From Bacteroidota bacterium (GTDB lineage Bacteria > Bacteroidota > Bacteroidia > Bacteroidales > Bacteroidaceae), in contig JAFABG010000040.1 of assembly GCA_023426145.1 (NCBI GenBank), forward strand, positions 310,001-374,000: a stretch of DNA of 64,000 nt. The letters run 5' to 3'. Position 1 is the first letter of the stretch, and each line of letters starts with the position of its first letter. The notes under the pieces were generated by a model. The model ran no database searches and was not told the origin of the DNA. It saw only the letters and a program-made list of their open reading frames with translations. The translations under genes were made by a program, and so were the position numbers. Shown here piece after piece: positions 1-9,681 of the stretch.

Positions 1-2
1 AA

Positions 3-911
3 GAAATGTTAACGTTTACACCTGGTATTGTTCGCGGGTTGGCTTTTGCTATTCAATGTTTCACTGAGAAAAATGATAAAGTGATGGTAATGCCTCCTGT
101 TTATCATCCATTCTTCTTGGTGACGAAGAATAATGAACGTGAAGTCGTTTATAGTCCATTGGTGTTGAAAGATGGACAGTATCATATTGATTTTGACCGT
201 TTTCGTGAAGATGTTCAGGGATGTAAATTGTTGATATTAAGTAATCCTCATAATCCTGGAGGACGCGTGTGGACTAAAGAGGAATTGGAAATGATTGCCG
301 AAATTTGTTATGAAAGTCATACTTTAGTGATTTCTGACGAAATTCATGCGGATCTAACATTGCCTCCTTATAAGCATCCTACATTTGCGCTTGTCTCGGA
401 GAAAGCACGAATGAATTCGATTGTCTTTATGTCTCCTAGTAAAGCCTTTAATATGCCTGGCATAGCTAGCTCTTACGCTATTATCGAAAATGCCGAAATA
501 CGTCGTCCATTTCTTCGATATATGGAGGCTAGCGAACTGAATGAGGGACATTTGTTTGCTTATCTTAGTGTTGCAGCCGCTTATAGTAATGGCACCGAAT
601 GGTTGGACCAAGTGGTTAACTATATTAAAGAAAACATCGATTTCACGGAAAATTACCTGAAGAAGTCTATTCCATCTATTAGTATGATTCGTCCGCAAGC
701 TTCTTATCTTATATTCCTTGATTGTAGAAAGCTAAATTTAAGTCAAAGTGAGCTGAAGCGTTTGTTTGTAGAGGATGCCCATTTGGCTTTGAATGATGGA
801 ACTACGTTTGGTAAGGAAGGTGAAGGTTTTATGCGATTGAATATAGCCTGCCCTCGTGCTCTGTTGGAGAAAGCCTTGCAACAACTAGAGCAAGCTGTTA
901 ATAATAGATAA
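3..911 (+). CDS. MalY/PatB-type PLP aminotransferase (cystathionine beta-lyase family), 5' partial
   Basis: The reading frame is open from the window edge, so the first Met at base 6 is probably internal and roughly 90 N-terminal residues lie outside. Numbering from that Met, SNPHNPGG (79-86) is the fold-type I aspartate-aminotransferase signature, SDEIH (110-114) holds the Asp that contacts the PLP pyridine nitrogen, and SPSKAFNM (143-150) carries the Schiff-base Lys146. The SPSKAFN form is typical of the MalY/PatB branch, whose members cleave the C-S bond of cystathionine or cysteine conjugates. The enzyme is expected to be cytosolic. Exact substrate cannot be read from sequence. It is followed at a short distance by the phosphoesterase gene on the same strand. 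Confidence 0.85.
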   Translation, partial: EMLTFTPGIVRGLAFAIQCFTEKNDKVMVMPPVYHPFFLVTKNNEREVVYSPLVLKDGQYHIDFDRFREDVQGCKLLILSNPHNPGGRVWTKEELEMIAEICYESHTLVISDEIHADLTLPPYKHPTFALVSEKARMNSIVFMSPSKAFNMPGIASSYAIIENAEIRRPFLRYMEASELNEGHLFAYLSVAAAYSNGTEWLDQVVNYIKENIDFTENYLKKSIPSISMIRPQASYLIFLDCRKLNLSQSELKRLFVEDAHLALNDGTTFGKEGEGFMRLNIACPRALLEKALQQLEQAVNNR

Positions 912-956
912 GTCTTTTAGGTTAATTCTGTTTCTATAAATTTGATAAATGTATTT

Positions 957-2036
957 ATGAGACTATTCCTTCTTGTTTTTCTTTTAAGTTATGTAGGTGG
1001 AAATGTTTATGTCTTTATCCGCGCGTTACAGATGGTTTCTGGCATGTCGTTGGTGTTAAAAATCCTATTCTCTGTCGTTTATTGGCTTGTCGCGTTTTCT
1101 TTAGTAATAGTACTGTTGACACGAAATATGGATATGCCTATTGCTTTGTCTAAATCGATGTTTCATGTTGGGTCGGCATGGCTCGTGTTTATCCTCTATA
1201 TGGTGATTGGTTTGTTACTTACCGATCTCATAAAACTATTTGTTCCCTCATTGAACTATGGCTTTTATTATGCTTTAGGGGTAACCGCTTGCCTTTTGCT
1301 CTACGGCTATTATAACTATCTTCATCCACAGATTAATAAGATTGAGCTTTCCTTGGATAAGCCCCTGAATGGGCGAGAAATGAATGTAGTAGCGGTGAGC
1401 GATATACATTTAGGATATGGTACAGGCAAAGATCAGCTTAGGCGATATGTGGATATGATAAATAAGCAGCATCCGGATCTCATACTCATTGGTGGAGATT
1501 TGATAGATAATAGCGTTGCTCCATTATATCGTGAAAATATGGCGGAGGAATTGGATCAGCTAAAAGCTCCGTTAGGTATTTATATGGTTCCGGGGAATCA
1601 TGAATATATCAGTGGAATTGATGAAAGTGAGCGTTTTATTAAGACTACTTCTATACAATTATTACGTGATTCTGTGGTAACTCTACCTAATGGCGTACAG
1701 ATTATTGGTCGTGATGATCGTTCCAATCGCTCACGCTCTTCACTTCCTACGTTGTTGAAGCAAGTTGATACGGGGAAACCCATCATTCTTCTTGATCATC
1801 AGCCCTATAATCTGGCAAAAACCGACTCTTTGGGGATAGATTTGCAATTTAGTGGACATACGCATAGAGGACAAGTTTGGCCGATTAGTTGGATTACAGA
1901 TCGTATTTATGAACAAAGTCACGGCTATCGGAAATGGAGTAAATCACATATCTATGTATCTAGTGGTTTATCTCTATGGGGGCCTCCTTTTAGAATAGGA
2001 ACAAATAGTGATATGGCTGTTTTTCATATTGACTAG
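957..2036 (+). CDS. Membrane-anchored calcineurin-like metallophosphoesterase
   Basis: The N-terminal 120 residues contain about four hydrophobic segments, followed by a cytosolic or periplasmic metallophosphoesterase domain. All metal-binding blocks are visible in order: SDIHLG (about 148), GGDLIDN (about 180), PGNHEY, DHQPY and SGHTHRGQ near the C terminus. This organisation matches the YkuE/YaeI-like membrane phosphoesterases; some relatives act on lipid-linked diphosphates, but the substrate here is unknown. I chose the ATG at 957 because the alternative upstream start is TTG (942) and the ATG begins directly with a hydrophobic segment. A strong terminator follows. Confidence 0.85.
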   Translation: MRLFLLVFLLSYVGGNVYVFIRALQMVSGMSLVLKILFSVVYWLVAFSLVIVLLTRNMDMPIALSKSMFHVGSAWLVFILYMVIGLLLTDLIKLFVPSLNYGFYYALGVTACLLLYGYYNYLHPQINKIELSLDKPLNGREMNVVAVSDIHLGYGTGKDQLRRYVDMINKQHPDLILIGGDLIDNSVAPLYRENMAEELDQLKAPLGIYMVPGNHEYISGIDESERFIKTTSIQLLRDSVVTLPNGVQIIGRDDRSNRSRSSLPTLLKQVDTGKPIILLDHQPYNLAKTDSLGIDLQFSGHTHRGQVWPISWITDRIYEQSHGYRKWSKSHIYVSSGLSLWGPPFRIGTNSDMAVFHID

Positions 2037-2058
2037 TTATATTCACTTCATATAAATC

Positions 2059-2100
2059 AACCGCTTTCTTCTTTTTAATGAGAAGAAAGCGGTTTTTTTT
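2059..2100 (+). terminator. Rho-independent terminator after the phosphoesterase gene
   Basis: A perfect 14-bp stem (2059-2072 with 2081-2094) closes an 8-nt loop and runs into a T tract at 2093-2100. It serves the plus-strand gene. The minus-strand pectin operon ends converging on it at 2162, but there is no T tract on that side. Confidence 0.9.
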
Positions 2101-2161
2101 GAAATATATAGAAATGTGTTTTAGTGTTCTTATAGGCTAAGAGCTTTCTTTTTGTGAAGCT

Positions 2162-4930
2162 CTAGAAAGATAAGTAATTTACAGGAATCAAGCGCACCTC
2201 ACTATTTAGTCCAGAAGGCATAGGGCTCCAGTTACTATAATTGGCCTTTTTGTAATTCAAGTCGACCATATTTATCTCTTTAAATTTACGCCATTGCACT
2301 CCCTGTCTATCTAATTCTGCAATCCGGTTGGCTGGTAGGTTAGTAACTTCTACTTCTATTTGGTTTTTCCCAGGTTTAAGTAACCTTCCAACTTTTAACT
2401 GATAAGGTACTGCCCATGTACAGCCTGCATCTTTACCATTAATCCGAACACGTGCACTTTCGCGTACATCTCCTAAATCAAGTATCCAGTCGTCGGCTTT
2501 TAAAGCGGGTAGATCTATTTCCAAAGAATAAATTCCAGTGCCCATATTTGTCTGTGCGGCAGGGTGATTTATAGTCGTCCATGAACAGGGACGGTCTATG
2601 TTAAATGTACCCTCAATTGTTGGCTGACTATTTGCAAAATGCAATTTCCATCCGTGGTCTAAACTAAGACTGAAGGGCTGCTCTTTTATGTATTTCCATG
2701 CTTTTATTCCTTGTAACGGTTGATGATAAGTTTGCAAGATTACTGATTCTCCGGATTTGAGTTGAATATAAACTTGCGTTTTACCATCCTGTTTTCGTAA
2801 GCGTGCTTCTCCTGCTTCTCCTGTCATAGGGTCGAAAAAGACAGCAGATTCAGCATTTGTTGCCAATGATACCCAATCATCCACTCTCTTATCTTGAAGA
2901 GAAGAAATGAAATAATGATATCCCGTATCGTTTACCCTTCTTATTGTTTGTAGCCCATACTTCGTTTTCATTTCCTCTTTAAGAATCTGGCAACTACTTA
3001 ACGTACGCATATAATCGGTTCCGGTAATAATCTTTCCTTTTCCTATTGGAGTAACTGTTGTTTCGGCAAAAGAAACAGCTGGCAATTTTTGCAAATACTG
3101 GCTTTGTTTTTTCCGTTTCTGTTCCAGTTGTCCGTATCCAGGTACATCCGTAGGATAGTTTTCTAGAAATACAATGGTTGCTCCTTGATTGGCTAGTTTT
3201 AGCAAATGTTCAAGAACATCACACGGCATTAAATGTGCTGCAGGTACCACAAGTGCTTTGTAGCTTGTTCCTCCGGAAGTGATAAGGTGTCCATCTTTAA
3301 AAGTAGTATTGCGGATAAAATTATCTGAGATATAGTCTCCATCATATCCACTCTTCGTAATAAGATTGATCGCGTTTATAAACTTAGGGGCCAGCTCATC
3401 CATGTTGTGAATACTGAAAAGTAGTAAACGACCCGGTTGTTCATTCCACATATCATATACCGGCAAATAGATGAGAAAGTCATTGTCTGGTTTCCCCATT
3501 TGTAGAAAACTCTGGCAACGAGTGATATAATCAAAGAAAAAAGGAGCATCATGCCAGATACTATTTGTCGGGCTCATATTGATAGAAGCGTAAAATAACC
3601 ATCCGGGCCATTCGGCTTCTTTCGGTGAATAAGGTGTTCCATGAAAGAACATATGATTAATACCCGAAACGAACATTAAATCCATGTCAGGTTTACATTG
3701 CGATAAAGATGTGCGGAAATGCTCAGTTAGCCAAGTAAATGTTTCACTCGAGGTATAAGGTTTCCCTGCGATGTGAGCTGCAGAAGATGCATATTTCAAC
3801 ATGGATAAATCAGAATAATTCTTTTTTGTTAATGAATCCTGACGTAACCCTTTGATGTTGAACTGTGAAAGTCCAAAACCTTCACATTCTGGAATATCCA
3901 CTGCTGCATAAATATCAATCAAATTGGCGGGCGACCCATGTGCTTGGTTGCGAGTGATGCTACCATGTTTATGCGCCCACTTTGTCCATTGATTGGTAAA
4001 GTTCTCAAGAAGAAGTTCTGACATAGTTTCTCGGTAGTCAGACACGATACGCCTAGTGATTTCAGGGCGTTTGTCATCTAGAAATTCAAGGAAATGTTCT
4101 TCAAGTTTGTAGCCTCTTCGACGATTAAATTCATCGAGAAAGTTCCCGGTCCAATCTGCTTGATAAACTTCGTATGAGTCATTAAAGAAGGTATGCGGAT
4201 AACTTGTTTTAGTGGTTTTAAAAGCATGATCGAATCGGTCAAGATATTGATTTACTGCTTTTTTTGATAAATGATCCATCACATATCCTTCTCCTCCGGG
4301 AGCTGCGCGTTTTACTTTTTGTAGCGTTTTTCCCTCGAAAAGAACTATAATTTTCCACTTACCGCTCGGCGCTTTCCAAACGAGTTTGTTTCTTTTTGTG
4401 TAGGAGGTAATGTTTATGCAATGTCCATTCTCATCATAAGCCATCACTCGGCTGAGAGAAGAAAAAGGCTGTTGTTTCTTATCGGTGACACTAATATCTA
4501 ATGTGATTTCTTTTCCTCCTTCAATATCGTATGTTTCGAATATAGCTTTGCCCGCAGCATCCTCAACACTCACTTGAGGTCCACCGAAAGGCCATCCTGT
4601 CCCAGTGTTCATATCCACTTCTATACCTGTGCGTTTGCCTTCAGCTTGAGTATGACGTAGCACTTCCATCCAACGGGGAGAAAGATATTGAATGTCGTTG
4701 GCTTCATTACCTTGCACTCCATATATGGGAGTGATCTCAACCGCTCCCATGCCTGCTCGTGCATACTCCTCCAAATTATAAGTCAGATTTTTTTCATCTA
4801 CAGCACTTCCCAGCCACCACCATCTTGTGCCCGGCTTAGCTTCAGCAGGGGTATCTGGCCATTGCTGAGCTTGCATGCTACCTGCTGTGGCAAGCATGCA
4901 GAGGAATATCAGTTGTTTCTTATTCATCAT
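2162..4930 (-). CDS. GH106-type alpha-L-rhamnosidase, secreted
   Basis: Signal peptide of about 21 residues ending at AQQ. The opening RWWWLGSAVDEKN, the AGMGAVEITPIYG strand and the GTGWPFGGP turn are hallmarks of GH106, the family that removes terminal alpha-L-rhamnose from pectins such as rhamnogalacturonan I and II. The last 150 residues form the beta-sandwich with DLGDVRESARVRING typical of this family and related GH2-like jelly rolls. Expected in the periplasm. It is the last gene of the minus-strand string; its ATG overlaps the stop of the upstream GH28 gene by one base (TAATG), so translation is likely coupled. A second ATG lies one codon later. At 922 residues it is a little shorter than many GH106 enzymes. 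Confidence 0.8.
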   Translation of the reverse strand: MMNKKQLIFLCMLATAGSMQAQQWPDTPAEAKPGTRWWWLGSAVDEKNLTYNLEEYARAGMGAVEITPIYGVQGNEANDIQYLSPRWMEVLRHTQAEGKRTGIEVDMNTGTGWPFGGPQVSVEDAAGKAIFETYDIEGGKEITLDISVTDKKQQPFSSLSRVMAYDENGHCINITSYTKRNKLVWKAPSGKWKIIVLFEGKTLQKVKRAAPGGEGYVMDHLSKKAVNQYLDRFDHAFKTTKTSYPHTFFNDSYEVYQADWTGNFLDEFNRRRGYKLEEHFLEFLDDKRPEITRRIVSDYRETMSELLLENFTNQWTKWAHKHGSITRNQAHGSPANLIDIYAAVDIPECEGFGLSQFNIKGLRQDSLTKKNYSDLSMLKYASSAAHIAGKPYTSSETFTWLTEHFRTSLSQCKPDMDLMFVSGINHMFFHGTPYSPKEAEWPGWLFYASINMSPTNSIWHDAPFFFDYITRCQSFLQMGKPDNDFLIYLPVYDMWNEQPGRLLLFSIHNMDELAPKFINAINLITKSGYDGDYISDNFIRNTTFKDGHLITSGGTSYKALVVPAAHLMPCDVLEHLLKLANQGATIVFLENYPTDVPGYGQLEQKRKKQSQYLQKLPAVSFAETTVTPIGKGKIITGTDYMRTLSSCQILKEEMKTKYGLQTIRRVNDTGYHYFISSLQDKRVDDWVSLATNAESAVFFDPMTGEAGEARLRKQDGKTQVYIQLKSGESVILQTYHQPLQGIKAWKYIKEQPFSLSLDHGWKLHFANSQPTIEGTFNIDRPCSWTTINHPAAQTNMGTGIYSLEIDLPALKADDWILDLGDVRESARVRINGKDAGCTWAVPYQLKVGRLLKPGKNQIEVEVTNLPANRIAELDRQGVQWRKFKEINMVDLNYKKANYSNWSPMPSGLNSEVRLIPVNYLSF

Positions 4931-6333
4931 TATTCTTTTGTTGTATTATAGTATTCAATATTTTCCGCATCGTCAACGACAAAGAGCGGACGTCCGTCAG
5001 GCTTTTCAAAATGAAATCGTACACTGTCAAAGATAATGTTTTTTGCGTGACGGATATAAAATCCCTTGGCCGGAATAGTGCCGAACATCCAAGGTTCCGG
5101 ATATATTTTTTCCTGTTCGGGTGGAATTCTTTTTCCATCTTCCTGAGTGTACCCACCTTTATAGTACAGATTAATATTCCGAAAAGCTACGTCTTCGATA
5201 TGTGCCCCAGGTACACCACTGATAATTGAAGAATAGCGGCTATCAGCGTTCCATACATTTACGTTACTAATCAAAATTCGTTTCATAGTGCCAATTTCAG
5301 TCCCTTCTGGGCTACGTAGACGAGCACCAAGACGGAGAAAAATGGGAGCATTGACAATGTTTCTCATTGTGATGTTGCTGATCACTATATCTTCGAGGTG
5401 TCCACCATCCACACTTTCGAGTGCTAGTCCACGGCAGTTTTCGAATATGCAGTTGGTTATGGCAATGTTGCGAAATCCACCACTACTTTCTGTTCCCAGC
5501 TTGATTCGCCCAGTGCGATAGCCATGGTCAGGTGCTTGCGGCTCATCGAGTTGCCAACTGCCATCTAATACACTTCCTTTATCAAATCCGCTAACATAAC
5601 AATCACTTATGGTCACATTTTCAGTATCTTTAAAATAGCCTAAGGCATAGGAGGCTTTCAATACTATAGCATCATCCCATGGAGAGTTAACTGTGCATTG
5701 GCTAATGCGAACATTGCGACAGCAGTCAATATCAAATCCGTCTCGATTAGTATCTACTTTCAAATTAAGTACGGAGAGATGCTCAACCCCTGTTGCTAGC
5801 AGAGCAAAATGTCCACAGTGCAACATTGAAAAGTCTTTTAACGTAACATTCCGGCAATCTTTAAGGCTAATTGCTTTATTACCGACTCCATTGAGACGAC
5901 TTTCCTCGCGGGTTAATCCTTTGCCATAAATTAATCCCTGCCCGCTGATTGTAATATTTTCCAATCCGATTCCCCAAATCAGAGAATTCTTCCAGTGGCT
6001 ATGTCCAAAGTCTTGATATTTATTATGACTATTAGGTTCGGCCGAATCATAACCTTCTTCTTTCCCTGGGAAAGCAGCTACAATGCGTGCTCCTTGTTCT
6101 AAGTAGAGGTGTATGTTACTTTTTAATCTTATTGAATAACAAGCATATTCTCCAGCAGGTATATATATTGTACCTCCCCCTTCTAATGAAGCAGCTTCAA
6201 TGGCTTTGTTAATCGCAGGAGAATCAATAGTTTTCCCATCCGATTTAGCTCCGAAATCTTTTACGTTGTATGTTGCAGCATGTGCATATAGACTGCTTAA
6301 AATTAGACTAAATAGTAGATATGTTTTTCTCAT
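4930..6333 (-). CDS. GH28 polygalacturonase-like enzyme with atypical active-site blocks
   Basis: Signal peptide (about 19 residues, cleaving after AHA) and a right-handed parallel beta-helix of the pectin lyase fold, beginning with the NVKDFGAKSDG motif of GH28. NRDGFDID and SPWDDAIV supply the catalytic Asp residues. The canonical GHG block reads GTESSGG and the RIK block appears as LESVDGG, so the subsites differ from endo-polygalacturonases; exo-acting or rhamnogalacturonan-specific members show this kind of variation. Expected to be periplasmic, releasing galacturonic acid from pectin oligosaccharides. Sits between a small secreted protein gene (19-bp gap) and the GH106 gene in one operon. 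Confidence 0.85.
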   Translation of the reverse strand: MRKTYLLFSLILSSLYAHAATYNVKDFGAKSDGKTIDSPAINKAIEAASLEGGGTIYIPAGEYACYSIRLKSNIHLYLEQGARIVAAFPGKEEGYDSAEPNSHNKYQDFGHSHWKNSLIWGIGLENITISGQGLIYGKGLTREESRLNGVGNKAISLKDCRNVTLKDFSMLHCGHFALLATGVEHLSVLNLKVDTNRDGFDIDCCRNVRISQCTVNSPWDDAIVLKASYALGYFKDTENVTISDCYVSGFDKGSVLDGSWQLDEPQAPDHGYRTGRIKLGTESSGGFRNIAITNCIFENCRGLALESVDGGHLEDIVISNITMRNIVNAPIFLRLGARLRSPEGTEIGTMKRILISNVNVWNADSRYSSIISGVPGAHIEDVAFRNINLYYKGGYTQEDGKRIPPEQEKIYPEPWMFGTIPAKGFYIRHAKNIIFDSVRFHFEKPDGRPLFVVDDAENIEYYNTTKE

Positions 6334-6351
6334 TAATTCGTCTTTAAGGGT

Positions 6352-6951
6352 TTACTGAACTATTTTTTCAAAAACTTCAGTTAGCATGAAATAATTATAA
6401 TCCGCCTTACTGTTTTGTTCGTAGAAACAAAAGTAAAGCTTACTTCCGACAGTTAGAGAACATTTTCCACAAAGGATTGGATGTTTCGTCCGTTTTCCTG
6501 ATTCGAAGAGTTGCACCGGAGTTTGATTTTTCTCACCATCGCACAAGCGAATATCATCAGATGGTGTAACCGCTTGTAATGTCTGAAGTTTCATACTCTC
6601 TCCATAATAGCATGTAAAGGCTTGTCCTTCTACACTAAACACATTAATGTCTACATCAGGCTGGCAGTCTCCAAAACTCCAATACAAATGGTCAGCAATT
6701 TCCGTAGAAGAGACTTTCACTTCAAGAATAAATCCGCGAGTATTGGGTAAACTTTTCCATTGAAAAGTAACACCTTTTACTCTATCTTTGGAGCTAAGCC
6801 AATTGCTATTACCTTCTTTAGCTATACCTAGTCGGAAGATACCTGCAGGTGGAGTGAGTTGTTGAGCCTTTACATTAACGAGACTCAACCCCAGCAGTAA
6901 AATTATCAGTAGTTGTTTTAGCATAGTTGAAATGGATATTACTTTGTTCAT
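6352..6951 (-). CDS. Small secreted protein of unknown function inside the pectin operon
   Basis: I do not recognise the family. It has a signal peptide, most simply from the second Met (ATG at 6924) through VNVKAQ, and a compact 175-residue mature part with several Cys, strands rich in aromatic residues and a central block around LYWSFGDCQPD. The listed ATG at 6951 overlaps the end of the upstream GH28 gene (stop at 6875) by 77 bases; even the later start overlaps by about 50, which suggests translational coupling. Sitting between two GH28 genes implies a role in pectin handling, for example carbohydrate binding, but this is inference from context only. It could also be the remnant of a larger enzyme. 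Confidence 0.65.
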   Translation of the reverse strand: MNKVISISTMLKQLLIILLLGLSLVNVKAQQLTPPAGIFRLGIAKEGNSNWLSSKDRVKGVTFQWKSLPNTRGFILEVKVSSTEIADHLYWSFGDCQPDVDINVFSVEGQAFTCYYGESMKLQTLQAVTPSDDIRLCDGEKNQTPVQLFESGKRTKHPILCGKCSLTVGSKLYFCFYEQNSKADYNYFMLTEVFEKIVQ

Positions 6952-8401
6952 TCTCTTTTAAAATGAGACCTTCTTTGTTTTTTACGTCCAATGTGATTTC
7001 AGATAAATTGAAATTTTTGGTGTAGCATATCTTCCCCGGCTTGTTTGCTTGAGCTTCGATGGCATAAAGATAGAAATTTTCGAGACGCAATGTATCATTC
7101 CAGCCAGAAGCTGATATAAATTCATCAGCATTTTTTGCTTTTACATTCGATAGATAAACATTTCGAAAGCGTGGATATCCTTTTTCACGGGGTTCAACTG
7201 GAGTCAACATGACCTTCCAATGTTCCGGTATTTCTTTGCCTTCGTATTCTTTAGGCAAAATACTGTAGCTATAGCTTGGATTCCAGTTTAAATCAGCTCC
7301 CAACACTTGGCGAACATTTTCAGCTTTAACTCGTGTCATGTACACGTTTTCAATAGTTCCTCCTCTGTTCATGGCACTTTTCAGCCGAAGTACAGTGAAA
7401 GTGCCAATGGCTTCGAGATCGTATGCTAGAATATTTCTTATACTACCAGATGTTTCACTGCCACATGTGATAAGTCCTGCACCTTTACGAGCCGTACAGT
7501 TTCGAATAACTACATTCTCAGTCGGACGGTTTACTCGTAATCCGTCAGCATCTCGTCCGGCTTTGATACATATATTATCGTCATTACAGTCCACATTACA
7601 GTTTTCAATCAAAATATTGCGCGATGAATCGATGTCTATACCATCTGTACTTGGTCCATGCCCCCCGATATTATTATTGATTGTCAATCCATTTATGGTA
7701 CAATGTTCAGAGTAGAGTATCTGGCATCCCCAAAATCCTGTACGCATCAAAGTGAATCCACTTAAGGTTACATCTGAACTACGTTCAACAAGAATACCTC
7801 TCACTCGTTTGCAGTCGTAATCTACTATCCAACGCAAGCCTTTTGTTTCATATTCTTTTCGCATTTCCCAATACTTATCCCAAAAAACTTTTCCTCTACA
7901 GTCTAAGGTTCCTTCTCCGCTGACGCCAGCATTTTTCGCATCGACAATATTGATCACTGCTGCGGGCCAGTTCATCTCTATACCTGCAATACGTGAGCGG
8001 AACTCGGGGTAAAGGTTGATGTCTGGGCTAGCAAGTAAAGTTACTCCTTTGTCAATCTGAAGATTGACCCCACTTTTAACAAAAAGTGCTCCCGTTTGAT
8101 AGTATCCCGGTTGGAGTACAACGGTACCACCTCCGGATACGGCACAACTGTCTATTGCTTTTTGAATGCCCTCAGTGCTGAGCACTAAACTATCGGGGAT
8201 GGCGCCAAAAGCATTAGCCGATAGCACTCTTTTATTTTCGGTGTTGAGGCTTTGGCGAGTACCTACGCTATCAGCCCAAGACAAATCTGGTTGTTGAGGT
8301 ACCTGTCCCCAATTGAAATTGCTTTCTGTCTGTTTAATCGGAGAGCATGCTACTATAAACGAGCTCGCTATCAATAAGGGAAGGATGTTCTTAATTCTCA
8401 T
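6875..8401 (-). CDS. GH28 exo-polygalacturonase-like lipoprotein
   Basis: A lipobox (FIVAC, Cys19) marks it as a lipoprotein, so it is probably surface or periplasmic-membrane attached. The ANAFGAIPDS block opens the GH28 beta-helix; STDGIDID, CNDDNICIKAGRD, CGSETSGS and LRLKSAMNRGG follow in the order of the four GH28 motifs. The insertion between the first and second thirds, and the GSE form of the third motif, are common in exo-acting enzymes that release single galacturonic acid residues. It is the third gene of the operon read from 12558 and overlaps the start of the next gene. Confidence 0.85.
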   Translation of the reverse strand: MRIKNILPLLIASSFIVACSPIKQTESNFNWGQVPQQPDLSWADSVGTRQSLNTENKRVLSANAFGAIPDSLVLSTEGIQKAIDSCAVSGGGTVVLQPGYYQTGALFVKSGVNLQIDKGVTLLASPDINLYPEFRSRIAGIEMNWPAAVINIVDAKNAGVSGEGTLDCRGKVFWDKYWEMRKEYETKGLRWIVDYDCKRVRGILVERSSDVTLSGFTLMRTGFWGCQILYSEHCTINGLTINNNIGGHGPSTDGIDIDSSRNILIENCNVDCNDDNICIKAGRDADGLRVNRPTENVVIRNCTARKGAGLITCGSETSGSIRNILAYDLEAIGTFTVLRLKSAMNRGGTIENVYMTRVKAENVRQVLGADLNWNPSYSYSILPKEYEGKEIPEHWKVMLTPVEPREKGYPRFRNVYLSNVKAKNADEFISASGWNDTLRLENFYLYAIEAQANKPGKICYTKNFNLSEITLDVKNKEGLILKENEQSNIHFNYAKTTTDNFTAGVESR

Positions 8402-8425
8402 ATACGTATAATAATAAGTATTATT

Positions 8426-9673
8426 TTAATTTCCGTCTGGTTTCTCTATTTCGGTGAAAGGTGAATTATTCCAATGGAAGGCACTACGGTCGTCTGGTTG
8501 AGCCGGGTTAAAGGCCGGGTCTATTTTCAGGTGTTTAGCCAATTCCGGTACTACCTTTTTCATTCCCTCAATGATACATTTAGCGATCTCATAGGCACCA
8601 TAAGGGTTGAAATGTGTGTTATCAGCCAATGCTTTAGCCTGTCCGGGGTAGGTGCCGGCCGGATAATGAACAAATGCGTGTTTGGTACCTTCGGGACCCA
8701 TGGCTTCAAATAAGGTGCGTGTCATTTCATTGAGGTCAATTATAGGGATATTCTCTTTTGCAGCTAGCCAGCGCATAGCCTCAGGATAATCTTCATGGGT
8801 ATTTTGTATGTGTCCACTAGCATCAAAACTACGTCGTTGGGTTGGAGTGACAAGTACAGGATATGCACCCCGTGCACGCACTTCATCAACAAATGTTTTC
8901 AAACTGGTCATGAAAGAGTAATAAGCTCCTTTTCCCGGTCCCTTTTGTTTCTGATCATTGTGCCCAAATTCCATGAATAAATAATCTCCCTTTTTCATTT
9001 GAGTTAATGCTTTTTTCAGGCGTTTGGCTGCAATAAATGTATTCGCAGATTCTCCAGATTCAGCATAGTTGGCAATACATACACTTGTATCAAAGAAGTT
9101 AGGAATCATTTGTCCCCAACTGGCCCAAGGCTCATTGTCTTGATCAACCACCGTACTGTTTCCGCATAGGAAAACGGTAATAACAGATGAATCAGCCGGT
9201 TCAACAGTGATGCTTTCGCATGTAGGTGCGTCTCCGTTAAATTCCAGAGTCAACTTCTCATCCCAGTTTAACTTTGATTTTTCTCGAGGTTTGATATGTA
9301 CAGACTCTTTATCTGATATACGTGGGTTACGTTTGTTAATGATGAATGACTCATCAATAAACTGTCCTTTCTTTGTCGGTAAGTTCTCAATAAACAAGCG
9401 GCGAGATTCTCCTCTTACTGTTGTCATCCCAGCTTGTTTTTTGCTTCCAAGGCGTACCGTTACTTTGTAATTTCCATCCGGCACACGAACAGAAAAGAAA
9501 AAAGCATCCTTACTCTTTTTTACGGGGGTAGGAGCTAGGTCATATCCATATCCTATTGTGTCGCTATAGCGTGGAGCATCTGCCAATTGAAATGTTTGTG
9601 GGATATCCTGAGCCTGAGACTCAATTGCTGTCAGGAGTAGTAATCCGATGAAAGTAGTTTTCATATTGATCAT
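8426..9673 (-). CDS. SGNH-type rhamnogalacturonan acetylesterase-like enzyme (CE12-like)
   Basis: Signal peptide, an N-terminal beta-sandwich of about 135 residues, then an SGNH hydrolase domain. FLCGNSTV carries the nucleophile Ser, with Asn in place of the Asp of the usual GDS; FGHNDQK gives the Asn block and DNTHFNPYGA the catalytic Asp-His pair. This arrangement, including the ASWGQMIPNFF strand, is characteristic of CE12 pectin acetylesterases, which deacetylate galacturonic acid in rhamnogalacturonan. Eight bases separate it from the upstream GH2 gene. A second possible ATG lies three codons downstream (9664) and fits the signal peptide equally well. Confidence 0.8.
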   Translation of the reverse strand: MINMKTTFIGLLLLTAIESQAQDIPQTFQLADAPRYSDTIGYGYDLAPTPVKKSKDAFFFSVRVPDGNYKVTVRLGSKKQAGMTTVRGESRRLFIENLPTKKGQFIDESFIINKRNPRISDKESVHIKPREKSKLNWDEKLTLEFNGDAPTCESITVEPADSSVITVFLCGNSTVVDQDNEPWASWGQMIPNFFDTSVCIANYAESGESANTFIAAKRLKKALTQMKKGDYLFMEFGHNDQKQKGPGKGAYYSFMTSLKTFVDEVRARGAYPVLVTPTQRRSFDASGHIQNTHEDYPEAMRWLAAKENIPIIDLNEMTRTLFEAMGPEGTKHAFVHYPAGTYPGQAKALADNTHFNPYGAYEIAKCIIEGMKKVVPELAKHLKIDPAFNPAQPDDRSAFHWNNSPFTEIEKPDGN

Positions 9674-9681
9674 TATTATCT

